A stretch of 64,000 nt of DNA from JAJEEA01 sp965116765 (lineage in GTDB: Bacteria; Acidobacteriota; Vicinamibacteria; Vicinamibacterales; UBA8438). The translations under genes were made by a program, and so were the position numbers. Positions 1 to 12,173 of the stretch are shown piece by piece. The notes under the pieces are model-generated. The model saw only the letters and a program-made list of their open reading frames with translations. It did not search any database and was not told the DNA's origin. The number at the start of each line of letters is the position of its first letter. The stretch's first letter is position 1. The stretch lies in assembly GCA_965116765.1 (NCBI GenBank), contig OZ220718.1, forward strand, positions 3,534,001-3,598,000, written 5' to 3'.

Positions 1-248
1 CCGAGGCGGGCATCTGCTGCGGCTCGGCCGGCATCTACAACCTCGTCGAGCCCGAGGCGGCGGGGGAGCTCGGGGACCGCAAGGCGCGACATATCCGGAG
101 CACGGGGGCAGAGGCCGTGGTGTCGAGCAACCCCGGCTGCCTGCTGCAGATCGCGAACCGTCTCGAGGCCGCCGGGCAAAGCGCGCCCACCTACCACCTC
201 GTCGAGCTCGTGGACGCCTCCATCCGCGGCGCCTCGCTGCCGTCGTAG
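1..248 (+). CDS. glcF: Glycolate oxidase iron-sulfur subunit GlcF, C-terminal fragment
   Basis: The last 81 codons of a gene that begins before the window, read from base 3 and ending in TAG at 246-248. The visible part starts inside a CCG-type cysteine-rich domain (EAGICCGSAGIYNL), followed by a second cysteine in SSNPGCLLQI and a conserved HLVELVDASI tail. This is the arrangement at the end of GlcF and related heterodisulfide-reductase-type subunits. GlcF would carry electrons from the flavin subunits GlcD and GlcE during oxidation of glycolate to glyoxylate. It is unusual that the gene is on the plus strand and convergent with glcE and glcD, which are normally in one operon with it. GlpC or LutA are alternatives, but the neighbours favour GlcF. 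Confidence 0.8.
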   Translation, partial: EAGICCGSAGIYNLVEPEAAGELGDRKARHIRSTGAEAVVSSNPGCLLQIANRLEAAGQSAPTYHLVELVDASIRGASLPS

Positions 249-453
249 GCGATCGAGGCGTGGCGGCGGGCCTGCGCCCTCCCTGCCCGGTCGGGTTGCG
301 TGGGAAACCTCGGAGGAAGCGGCCCGGCCGGCCCTCATCGTGAAGCCCGAAGAGCTCCGCGGGAGCCGTACCGGCCGGGCCAAGGCCCTCGCGCCTTCCG
401 CGCAACCGGGGACCGGTTGGACACCGGTTCGCGGGTTTCGCCTCCGCAACGGG

Positions 454-1737
454 CTAGAGGCCGCCGGGGCCGCGGCCGGGATTGAGGATGCCGCCGGGGT
501 CGAAGCGGCGCTTGACCTGCTGCATCAGGGGAAAGCCGTCGCCGAGCGATCCCCACACGTCGACGAGACTTCGCAGCTCCCCCTCGGCCTGCCGGATGAC
601 CGCGCTGCCGCGGCCGGGGTCGATGCGCCCGCGCAGGGCGCGCACGAGCGACGCCTGGGCGGGCACCGGGCCCGCGAGACGGAGATACAGCACGCCGAGA
701 CCCGCCCGGCCGACCATCGCGCAGTCGAGCGACTGCGCGCGCACCGACTCGTCGAGCCACGCCAGGGTGGCCGACAGGTCGCTCGGCAGGACCACGAGCT
801 TGACGATGGTGCCCTCGCCCCCGAACACCCGGGCCTCGTGACCGCGCCATGCCTCGGCCTCGTCGGCCTCCGCCAGCACGTCGGCGACGCCGCCGGCGTC
901 GCGCGCGAGGGCCGCCGCCCGCTCCGCCTGCTCGGCCGCCACCGTCGCGGCCGACTCGAATCGGACGAGCAGCGCGGCCGGCGGCCACGCCAGCTCCACC
1001 GCGGTCGGGGTCGACCCGTGGGCGAGCAGCGCGGCCGCGACGCGATCGATCTGCCCGGCCTCCGGGAGCGTCACCCGCACCGTGCGCGACGCCTCGGCCG
1101 CCGGGGCCAGCTTGAAGGTAGCGGTGAGGATGACCCCGAGGCAGCCGAACGACCCCGTCAACAAGCGGGCGAGGTCGTAGCCCGCGACGTTCTTCACCAC
1201 GATGCCGCCGCTCTTCGCGGTGACCCCGTCGGCGCGGGCCAGGGTCATGCCGATGACGAGGTCCCGGGGCGCCCCGTGGCGCTGCCGTCGCGGACCGCTG
1301 TCGTTGGCGGCCACGATGCCGCCGATGGTCGCGCGCTCGGCGCGGGGCGGGTCCAGAGGGAGCCACTGCCGGTGGGCGGCGAGTGCGGCGTTGACGTCGG
1401 CCAGCACCGCTCCGGCCTGCACGGTGGCCGTCAGGTCGCCGTGACGGTGCGCCTCGACGGCGTCGAGGCGCCGGGTCGACAGCAGCACGTCGATCGAGCC
1501 CGCGGGGGCGCCCCAGCCCAGCTTGGTTCCACCGCCGCGAACCACGACCGAACGCCCGTGGTCCGAGGCCCATCCCAGCACCGCGGCCGCCCTGTCGGGC
1601 GAGCCCGGCTCGGCGACGATTCCGGGCACCACGCCGTCTACGGCGTCACCGTCGGTCCCCGGCCGAGCCACCGCCCCGCCGGCGCAAGCGTCGATCTGGC
1701 TGACCAGCTCGTCACGCAACCCCACGACCTCGGTCAT
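454..1737 (-). CDS. glcE: Glycolate oxidase FAD-binding subunit GlcE
   Basis: A 427-residue protein with a PCMH-type FAD-binding domain in the N-terminal half: VVVRGGGTKLGWG near residue 65 and ERATIGGIVAANDSGPRR near residue 113. The C-terminal part ends in a motif typical of the family (MQQVKRRFDPGGILNPGR). It should partner GlcD and GlcF in glycolate oxidation at the membrane. The ATG at 1737 is the first good start. The gene lies 287 bases downstream of glcD on the same strand, and that spacer holds an inverted-repeat element. The length is slightly above the usual GlcE size of about 350-400 residues. Confidence 0.87.
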   Translation of the reverse strand: MTEVVGLRDELVSQIDACAGGAVARPGTDGDAVDGVVPGIVAEPGSPDRAAAVLGWASDHGRSVVVRGGGTKLGWGAPAGSIDVLLSTRRLDAVEAHRHGDLTATVQAGAVLADVNAALAAHRQWLPLDPPRAERATIGGIVAANDSGPRRQRHGAPRDLVIGMTLARADGVTAKSGGIVVKNVAGYDLARLLTGSFGCLGVILTATFKLAPAAEASRTVRVTLPEAGQIDRVAAALLAHGSTPTAVELAWPPAALLVRFESAATVAAEQAERAAALARDAGGVADVLAEADEAEAWRGHEARVFGGEGTIVKLVVLPSDLSATLAWLDESVRAQSLDCAMVGRAGLGVLYLRLAGPVPAQASLVRALRGRIDPGRGSAVIRQAEGELRSLVDVWGSLGDGFPLMQQVKRRFDPGGILNPGRGPGGL

Positions 1738-1913
1738 GTCACCTCTGGAAGCCGGCGGCGAAGGGCGCCGACCGGTCTCTTCACGGCTCCCGGCCCGTTG
1801 ACCGGCCTGACGGGAATCCTCCGGTTCCGCGGCGCAGGCTCGGCCAAGGAGCCCGTCGTGAACCCCCGCATGGCATCGCGCCCGAAGGGCGCCGGCGAAC
1901 AGCCGAGGCGCCT

Positions 1914-1977
1914 GCCTGACGAGGCGCGGCGAGGGCGCATATCGGCCACAAGCAACCGGGGAGCAACGCAGTCAGGC
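1914..1977 (+). repeat. Family A inverted-repeat element, copy 1
   Basis: A 64-base element with inverted ends (GCCTGAC at 1914-1920, GTCAGGC at 1971-1977) and an internal core containing GAGGGCGCATAT and GAGCAACGCA. A second copy with the same ends and core order lies on the opposite strand at 21614-21683. It is in the spacer between glcD and glcE. A 96-codon open frame runs through this spacer, but it is Arg/Pro-rich and resembles no protein, so the region is treated as non-coding. Confidence 0.7.
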
Positions 1978-2024
1978 GAATTGCGTCGCCGGTCGGATTC
2001 GCCGGGAACCCTCACCACCGGCAC

Positions 2025-3479
2025 CTACAGCCGCTGGGCCACGCCCGCCGCCTCCGCCGGATGGGCGCGGTAGGGCCCGGGCACCTCTCCGCACAGCCGC
2101 GGAGTCGGCAGCAGCTTGTCGGGGTTGCAGATGTCCGTCGGGTCGAACGCCCGGCGCAGCAACCGCATCGTCGCCAGGTCCGTCTCGTCGAACATCTTCG
2201 GCATGTGGCAGGCCTTGTCGGCCCCGATGCCGTGCTCGCCCGTCAGCGACCCGCCGGCGTCGAGGCAGTAGGAGAGGATCTCGGTGGCGACCTCCTCGGC
2301 CAGCTCCGCCTGCCCCTCCACCGCGTCGTCGTAGCAGACCAGGGGGTGCAGGTTGCCGTCGCCGGCGTGGAAGACGTTGCCGATGGTGAGCCCCGACCGC
2401 TTCTCGAGGTCGCGGATGCGGCGCAGCACCTCGGGGAGGGTGCTGCGGGGAATCACCCCGTCCTGCACGTAGTAGCTGGGAGCGACGCGCCCCATCGCCG
2501 CGAACGCCGCCTTGCGGCCCCGCCAGATGCGGGCGCGCTGGTCCTCGTCGCGCGCGACCTGCACCCCCCAGGCCCGGTTCCGGTCGCAGATCGCCTCGAT
2601 CTGCTCGAACTGCGCCGCCACCTCCGGCGCCGGACCGTCGAGCTCGACGATGAGCACCGCCTCGGCGTCCGGGAAGCCGGGGCTCACCGCGGCCTCGGCG
2701 GCGCGGATCGTCGTGCGGTCCATCATCTCGATGGCGGCGGGGATGATGCCGGCGGCGATGACGTCGGAGACCGCGTTGCCCGCCGCGTCGGTCGAATCGA
2801 ACGCGGCCAGCAGCGTGCGCACCGACTCGGGACGGCGCAGCAGCCGAAGGACCACCTTCGTGACCACGGCCAGCGTCCCCTCCGACCCCACCAGCACCCC
2901 GAGGAGATCGAGACCGGGGCTGTCGAGCGCCGGTCCCCCGAGGTGGACCACCTCGCCGTCGGGCAGCACCGCCTCGACGCCCACCACGTGGTGCACGGTG
3001 AAGCCGTACTTGAGGCAGTGGGCGCCCCCGGAGTTCTCGGCCACGTTGCCGCCGATCGAGCAGATGACCTGGCTCGACGGGTCGGGCGCATAGTAGTAGC
3101 CGTCGGGGGCCACCCGGCGGGTGACCTCCAGGTTCATGATGCCCGGCTCGACCGTGATCCGCTGGTTCGCGATGTCGACCTCGAGCACCCGGTTCATGCG
3201 GGTCATGACGATGAGCACGCCGTCGGGATGCGGCAGGGCGCCGGCCGAGAGCCCCGTGCCCTGCCCCCGCGCCACGAACGGGACGCGGTCGCGGTGGCAG
3301 AGCCGCACCACCGCCTGCACCTGCTCCGCCGTCTCCGGCAGCACCGCCGCCCGGGGCCGCGAGCGGTGCGAGACCAGCCCGTCCGACTCGTAGGTGGACA
3401 GCTCGCCCTCGTCGCGGACGAGGCCGTCGCGCCCGACGATCCGCTCGAGCTCGGCGAGGAACTGCGCGTTCACGGGCAT
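2025..3479 (-). CDS. glcD: Glycolate oxidase FAD-linked subunit GlcD
   Basis: A 484-residue FAD-linked oxidase. The N-terminal PCMH domain has RPRAAVLPETAEQVQAVV near residue 42 and the flavin loop VARGQGTGLSAGALP. The C-terminal FAD-oxidase domain has FHAGDGNLHP and the conserved GEHGIG motif near residue 420. It oxidises glycolate (or a related 2-hydroxyacid such as D-lactate) using FAD. The ATG at 3479 is preceded by AAGGAGG, a strong ribosome binding site. The upstream M64 peptidase gene ends 28 bases before the start, so the two may be cotranscribed. GlcE follows on the same strand, which supports the glycolate assignment over a single-subunit lactate dehydrogenase. Confidence 0.9.
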   Translation of the reverse strand: MPVNAQFLAELERIVGRDGLVRDEGELSTYESDGLVSHRSRPRAAVLPETAEQVQAVVRLCHRDRVPFVARGQGTGLSAGALPHPDGVLIVMTRMNRVLEVDIANQRITVEPGIMNLEVTRRVAPDGYYYAPDPSSQVICSIGGNVAENSGGAHCLKYGFTVHHVVGVEAVLPDGEVVHLGGPALDSPGLDLLGVLVGSEGTLAVVTKVVLRLLRRPESVRTLLAAFDSTDAAGNAVSDVIAAGIIPAAIEMMDRTTIRAAEAAVSPGFPDAEAVLIVELDGPAPEVAAQFEQIEAICDRNRAWGVQVARDEDQRARIWRGRKAAFAAMGRVAPSYYVQDGVIPRSTLPEVLRRIRDLEKRSGLTIGNVFHAGDGNLHPLVCYDDAVEGQAELAEEVATEILSYCLDAGGSLTGEHGIGADKACHMPKMFDETDLATMRLLRRAFDPTDICNPDKLLPTPRLCGEVPGPYRAHPAEAAGVAQRL

Positions 3480-3507
3480 GGGGCACCGCCTCCTTCGCGC
3501 CGGCCGG

Positions 3508-4944
3508 TCACGGTCTGGCGTACTGGTCGATGACGTTCTCGATGGCTCTGCTGCAGACGCGGCAGAAGCCGACGGGATTGCGGGTGAACATGATGCAGTC
3601 GACCTCGGAGCGGTAGAGCCCCGTCGGCTCGTACGACGCTCCCTCGAACGCTCCGACCCGCCCCGCGTACCGCATGCCCCCGAGCAGGGCCGTCTCGCGC
3701 TCCATCTGCTCGGTGAACAGCCGATCCATCACCGTCTCGGCCGCACCCTCGGCCCGCAGCGCGCCGCGGCGCCGCTGGGCCTCGACGCTGCCCGCCTCGA
3801 ACGCCTCCTTGTCCCACGGCGTCGGCACCGGGGTGTCCGGCTCGATGAGGTCGCCCCACTTGACCCGCTCCGGATCGTGCAGGGCGGTGACGTTCGGCTC
3901 CCACGGCTCGGGATGGACGGCGGCGCCGGTCTCGTAGGCCACGTCCGACGTGTAGTACTCGTCGGCGAGCCCCGCGAAGTGGTGGCCGAACTCGTGGATG
4001 AACACGTACTCGGCGAACCCGGTGTCGGCCGCCGCCGTGGCCTGGAAGTTGAAGATGCCCCCGCCGCCGTACTGCTCGTCGTTGACGAGAATCTCGATGA
4101 ACTCGTAGGGCGCGGCCGACGCGGCGTCCCGGAGGGCCCGGTTGTCGTAGGTGAGGACGTAGCGCTCGGAATCGAAGATGTTGTACTGGGCCGACAACGG
4201 AGTCCGCCGGAACTCGCCGGCCCGGGGCCGCGTGACCCCCGACTCGGCCGACGGCAGGTCGAGGCCCCACACGTTGAAGTCGCTCCTGCGGCTGCGGAAC
4301 GGCTCCTCCTCGAACAGGGCGTTCACGAGGCGGGTCGCGTCGGCGTGGAACTTGGGAATCTCGGCCTCCGTGTACCCCTCGCCGATCACGAGCAGATCGA
4401 CCTTCTCGGCGGGCGGGCCGTTCTCGAACAGGGGCCAGACCTCCCCGGCGGGCTCCCGATCCGCGGGGTTGACGAACCGCGAGGCGGGGTCGACGAGGGT
4501 GGACCAGAGCTCGCGGAAGCTGTTGTCCGCGTTCCGGCCCTTGAGCACGACCTGGACGGGGGCCTTCGGCCACGGAAACCGCAGCGATTCGTGGAAGCTG
4601 CGGTGCACCTCGCGGTACTCGGGCGTCGTCTCCCACTCGCCGTAGATGGACGCGAAGCCGCGGGAGTACAGGATCCCGTTGGTCCGCCGGTCGATCACCT
4701 CGAACCGGTACTTGCCCAGGTCGAGATCGTCGAGGAGCCGCGTCCGGCTGCCCGCCCACGGTCCGTCCGAGACCACCTGGTCGAGGGCGAAGATCTCCTG
4801 ACCCAGCCCACCGGAGTGGACGTAGTCCAGCCGCATGGTCTTGTCCAGGAACCAGGCGTCGAACCCCGCTTGCCGTCCGGTCAACGCGTCGCCGCGGGCC
4901 GCGACGACCACCACGAGGAGCAGACAGGCACGCACTCGCATCAT
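3508..4944 (-). CDS. Secreted M64-family zinc metallopeptidase
   Basis: A 478-residue protein with a hydrophobic N-terminal signal (MMRVRACLLLVVVVAARG). Its central domain carries LLVIGEGYTEAE near residue 190 and the zinc motif HEFGHHFAGLADEY near residue 318, both hallmarks of the IgA-peptidase M64 family. HEFGH supplies two zinc ligands and the catalytic Glu. Four cysteines near the C terminus (CIMFTRNPVGFCRVC) may form disulfides or bind metal. The function is probably extracytoplasmic proteolysis, with an unknown substrate. A TAGAAT hexamer sits only six bases before the ATG at 4944, which would make the transcript leaderless or nearly so. Confidence 0.85.
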   Translation of the reverse strand: MMRVRACLLLVVVVAARGDALTGRQAGFDAWFLDKTMRLDYVHSGGLGQEIFALDQVVSDGPWAGSRTRLLDDLDLGKYRFEVIDRRTNGILYSRGFASIYGEWETTPEYREVHRSFHESLRFPWPKAPVQVVLKGRNADNSFRELWSTLVDPASRFVNPADREPAGEVWPLFENGPPAEKVDLLVIGEGYTEAEIPKFHADATRLVNALFEEEPFRSRRSDFNVWGLDLPSAESGVTRPRAGEFRRTPLSAQYNIFDSERYVLTYDNRALRDAASAAPYEFIEILVNDEQYGGGGIFNFQATAAADTGFAEYVFIHEFGHHFAGLADEYYTSDVAYETGAAVHPEPWEPNVTALHDPERVKWGDLIEPDTPVPTPWDKEAFEAGSVEAQRRRGALRAEGAAETVMDRLFTEQMERETALLGGMRYAGRVGAFEGASYEPTGLYRSEVDCIMFTRNPVGFCRVCSRAIENVIDQYARP

Positions 4945-4950
4945 GCGCCA

Positions 4951-4956
4951 ATTCTA
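4951..4956 (-). promoter_or_regulatory. Possible -10 box of a leaderless start (M64 gene)
   Basis: TAGAAT on the minus strand with six bases (TGGCGC) before the double ATG of the M64 gene. No convincing -35 hexamer or Shine-Dalgarno sequence is seen. The spacing matches the -10-to-start geometry of leaderless genes in GC-rich bacteria. Confidence 0.35.
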
Positions 4957-5196
4957 ACGGAATCCCCGCCCCGACGGGGGCCGCTCCGCCCCGCCGGCGG
5001 GCCTGCCCCTCTCCATCGTCCCACCGTCGCCGAGAGTCACGACCGACCCCGCCCGGCCGCCGGCCGTCGTCTTCCCACCGACCTGCTAGAATTCACCGCG
5101 TCCGCGCCGCCGCCCCCGAGCGCGGCCGTCGAGACCCGGCGTCGCCCCCGGACCGGCGAATCACCGGTCTGCTCCACCCCACGCGGGGACCCGCGC

Positions 5197-5406
5197 ATGA
5201 GCACACCGCCCTCTCCGCCCCACGGCGACCCGGTCGCCAACAAGCACACCGCGATCGGCGTCTGCCTCAACCTCCTGCTGCTCGCGCTCATCGGCTACGG
5301 GTACGCCGGATCCGAGGACTACAAGTGGGCCTGGGTGCTGGTCGGCGTCCCCATCGCCGTCGTGACCCTGCGCTACGCCTGGCACCTCCTGACGTCGCGC
5401 TCCTGA
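5197..5406 (+). CDS. Small two-pass membrane protein, unknown function
   Basis: A 69-residue protein with a Pro-rich N terminus (MSTPPSPPHGDPVANKH) and two hydrophobic segments, about residues 19-37 (GVCLNLLLLALIGYGYAG) and 44-62 (WAWVLVGVPIAVVTLRYAW). It ends with a short basic tail. The amphipathic layout and the bounded stop argue for a real gene, but I recognise no family. It converges on the membrane protein gene at 5503-6315. There is no clear Shine-Dalgarno sequence, so the start is provisional. Confidence 0.5.
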   Translation: MSTPPSPPHGDPVANKHTAIGVCLNLLLLALIGYGYAGSEDYKWAWVLVGVPIAVVTLRYAWHLLTSRS

Positions 5407-5502
5407 CCCGGCCCGAGAGCCACGCGCCCCCGCCCCCCCGTTCCCGGCCCGCCGGCCGGGGGCCTGATGCCGGACCGACCCGATCCCGTCCGTGCCGCCC
5501 CC

Positions 5503-6315
5503 TCAGTCCGACACCGCGAGCTCTCCCGGCACAATCGGCCGCGTGCGCGGCAGCCTGCCCCGGTACGACAGCCATCCCACCAACGCGAGAATGCCCACGA
5601 AGGCGCCGAGCTTCACGACGTCGCCCGTCCGCCCCGGCGGCAGCCCCCGCCACAGGCCCCACAGCACCGGCTGCGCGATGCACATCGCCCACACCGACCC
5701 GTAGAAGTAGCGCCGCTCGTGCCCTTCTCCCTTCGTCGACGGCTTCACCCGCGGCAAGCGCCCCAACGCCCCCAGCACCCAGACCGCCCCGGCCAGGGGG
5801 AAATACGCCGCCTCGTACATCTGGCGCACGCTCCACACCCCCGTCACCACCGCGGTCACGAGCCCTGCCAGGTTGAGCACTCCGAACGAAAGCACCGCGC
5901 TCCACGCGCACGTGTAGCACACCCGTCTGTACAGGGGATTCGGACGATCTTCCGTGAACCTGATGATGTACGGCCGCGCCTCGCAGCCCGGCAGCCGGCC
6001 CCGGACGCCCGCGACGCCCGTGCCCACCACCACCGCCCCGAGCCACAACGCCATCCGCCCGTCGAATCCCCGGTCGAACAGATCCAGGGTCAGGGGCCCG
6101 GGCAGGATGAAGAAGACGAACACCCAGATCGGCCAGTGGTTGATCCGGTAGTACACCTTGTTCCGGTGCCGGATCTTCCGCTCACCGGCCAACTCGACCG
6201 GAATGCTCCCCCCGTCCGCCCGCCGCCTCGCTTCTCTCGTCACGTCCGTCCCGTCGCTTCCGCGGCGCCCCCGGACCCCGTGCCCCCTTGCCCCGGCGCC
6301 GCCGTCCTCGCGCAC
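5503..6315 (-). CDS. Polytopic membrane protein, unknown family
   Basis: Up to 270 residues from a GTG at 6315. The first 45 or so residues are Arg/Gly-rich and may not be translated, so the true start could lie closer to KIRHRNKVYYRINHWPIW. The rest has about six hydrophobic segments, including WVFVFFILPGPLTLDLF, MALWLGAVVVGTGVAG, VLSFGVLNLAGLVTAV and VVKLGAFVGILALVGW. A paired-cysteine motif (RRVCYTCAW) sits in the middle. I do not recognise the family. It is directly downstream of the 5S rRNA gene on the same strand, so it could receive read-through from the rRNA operon. Confidence 0.55.
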   Translation of the reverse strand: MREDGGAGARGHGVRGRRGSDGTDVTREARRRADGGSIPVELAGERKIRHRNKVYYRINHWPIWVFVFFILPGPLTLDLFDRGFDGRMALWLGAVVVGTGVAGVRGRLPGCEARPYIIRFTEDRPNPLYRRVCYTCAWSAVLSFGVLNLAGLVTAVVTGVWSVRQMYEAAYFPLAGAVWVLGALGRLPRVKPSTKGEGHERRYFYGSVWAMCIAQPVLWGLWRGLPPGRTGDVVKLGAFVGILALVGWLSYRGRLPRTRPIVPGELAVSD

Positions 6316-6367
6316 CGGAACCCGCGCACCCCGCCCGGCCGCCGCCGCCCTCCTCCGTACATGCCAA

Positions 6368-6407
6368 CGCCCGGGGCCGCGCGCGACCCCGGGCGTCAGA
6401 GAAAAAA
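6368..6407 (-). terminator. Hairpin plus U-run after 5S rRNA
   Basis: A GC-rich inverted repeat (CGCCCGGGG at 6368-6376, CCCCGGGCG at 6387-6395) just past the 5S 3' end. In the transcribed (minus) direction a run of six T residues comes before the hairpin rather than after it. It is therefore not a textbook intrinsic terminator, but it is the only strong structure at the end of the rRNA operon. Confidence 0.4.
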
Positions 6408-6526
6408 TCCCGGCAGTGACCTACTCTCCCACACGGTTTCCCGTGCAGTACCATCGGCGGTAGAGGGCTTAACGGCCGTGTTCGGCATGGGAACGGGTGT
6501 GACCCCTCTCCTATCGCCACCGGGAA
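6408..6526 (-). rRNA. rrf: 5S ribosomal RNA
   Basis: A 119-base gene recognised from conserved 5S blocks on the minus strand: CCGTTCCCATGCCGAACACG in the loop B/helix III region and GGGAGAGTAGGTCACTGCC near the 3' end. Its ends pair (TCCCGGTGGC with CTGCCGGGA), forming helix I. It is the last gene of the rRNA operon. Confidence 0.93.
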
Positions 6527-6560
6527 ACGCAGGGGGCCCCGTCCGACCGGGGCCCGTCTG

Positions 6561-6570
6561 TCAAAGAACC
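6561..6570 (-). promoter_or_regulatory. boxA-like motif before 5S
   Basis: GGTTCTTTGA on the minus strand, 35 bases upstream of the 5S gene. The same TTCTTTGA or CTCTTTGA core also precedes 16S and 23S. It resembles the boxA antitermination site read by NusB/S10. Confidence 0.5.
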
Positions 6571-6611
6571 GAGAACGCTGGACCCCGGACATACGCCGGG
6601 CGCCCAGCAAC

Positions 6612-6632
6612 AACTGAATATCCTGCAAACGG
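6612..6632 (-). other. 23S processing stem, 3' arm
   Basis: A 21-base segment just after the 23S gene that is the perfect reverse complement of 9771-9791, just before it. The two arms would form the long RNase III processing stem of pre-23S rRNA. Confidence 0.75.
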
Positions 6633-6671
6633 CAGCCTCTCCCGCCCTCCACACAGTGCGAAAATGAGGAT

Positions 6672-9660
<2,989 letters not shown>

Positions 9661-9770
9661 CAACCCTCGGAACCGGTGCCGCCCGCGCTTCGAGCCGGGA
9701 CGAACCCGACGTGAAGAGCACGACGCCACCGGACCGCTTGACACACTGCGTGTGTGGTCGGAAAAAACTA

Positions 9771-9799
9771 CCGTTTGCAGGATATTCAGTTGTCAAAGA
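9771..9799 (-). other. 23S processing stem 5' arm with boxA-like motif
   Basis: On the minus strand a CTCTTTGACA boxA-like core (9790-9799) runs into the 21-base 5' arm (9771-9791), which pairs perfectly with 6612-6632 downstream of 23S. Confidence 0.7.
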
Positions 9800-9927
9800 G
9801 CCGCCGAAGGCGCCCGGGGCGCATCGAGCACCCTGCCGGGCCGCCATCCCGTCCGCCACCGAAACCCGCGGAGTCGATGGTGACCGACTTCGTTCCGCCG
9901 GCCACTCCGCCTCCGCGCGAGCGGTTC

Positions 9928-10003
9928 TGGTGGAGAATACCGGGCTCGAACCGGTGACCTCCTGGTTGCAAACCAGGCGCTCTCCCAGCTGAGCTAATTC
10001 CCC
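9928..10003 (-). tRNA. alaT: tRNA-Ala (anticodon TGC)
   Basis: A 76-base tRNA in the 16S-23S spacer. The minus strand gives GGGGAATTAGCTCAGC for the acceptor and D arm, the anticodon loop GGTTTGCAACC with TGC, the T arm GGTTCGAGCC and an encoded CCA end. Confidence 0.97.
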
Positions 10004-10082
10004 AAGGGAGCCTGTCGCTGCCGATCCTGTCGCCGGCCGGCCGTTTCCCGTCGACCGCCGCGACGCCGACTCGGCCCGGAGC

Positions 10083-10159
<77 letters not shown>

Positions 10160-10231
10160 TCCGTCAAAAGACACCGCATGATGCCGACCGCCGGCTCCGG
10201 GGCCGGCACGCGGCGACATGCCGATTCTCTC

Positions 10232-10250
10232 AAAACTGGACAGGACGACG
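10232..10250 (-). other. 16S processing stem, 3' arm
   Basis: A 19-base segment after 16S that is complementary, with one G-U wobble, to 12053-12071 in the leader. Together they form the pre-16S RNase III stem. Confidence 0.7.
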
Positions 10251-10382
10251 CACGCTCCACGGCTCCGAGCCCGACTCTCGGGCCGCGACGCCGCCCCCGC
10301 CGAAGGCAAGGGCGAACGTGATCGAGCATCAGATCGATCTGAGGATGCCGGAACGGCGTAACGCCGATCCGGATTCTCTAGA

Positions 10383-11937
<1,555 letters not shown>

Positions 11938-12052
11938 AGGCGTGGCCTCGGGCCGCCCTCTCGGGCCGCCCTCGGACAACTTCAACGAGAGAGCCGTGAT
12001 GGCTCCGTCGTTCAGTCTGAGTGTCAGGCTGATACTCGACGAGTGTGCTTCT

Positions 12053-12080
12053 CGTCGTCCTATCCAGTTTTCAAAGAACC
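12053..12080 (-). promoter_or_regulatory. rRNA leader: boxA-like motif and 16S processing arm
   Basis: On the minus strand GGTTCTTTGAAAACTGG gives a boxA-like core (12071-12080), followed by the 19-base arm at 12053-12071 that pairs with 10232-10250. Confidence 0.6.
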
Positions 12081-12145
12081 GGCGCCGGCTCGGTCTACCC
12101 GTCCGGCCGCTCCACCGCGGGGTCAGTCCGCAGGGGAACCGTGCT

Positions 12146-12173
12146 AGATTACCACAGCCCGCGGACCTGTCAA
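12146..12173 (-). promoter_or_regulatory. rRNA operon promoter
   Basis: On the minus strand TTGACA (12168-12173), a 16-base spacer and TAATCT (12146-12151). It lies about 210 bases upstream of 16S. This is the best sigma70-type promoter seen in the window. The TGA inside the -35 hexamer is also the stop codon of tyrS, so the rRNA operon begins exactly where the preceding gene ends. Confidence 0.7.

Noticed and set aside
1734..2024. A 96-codon frame between glcD and glcE.
   Set aside because: It is composed of the family A repeat and flanking GC-rich sequence, with no protein-like pattern.
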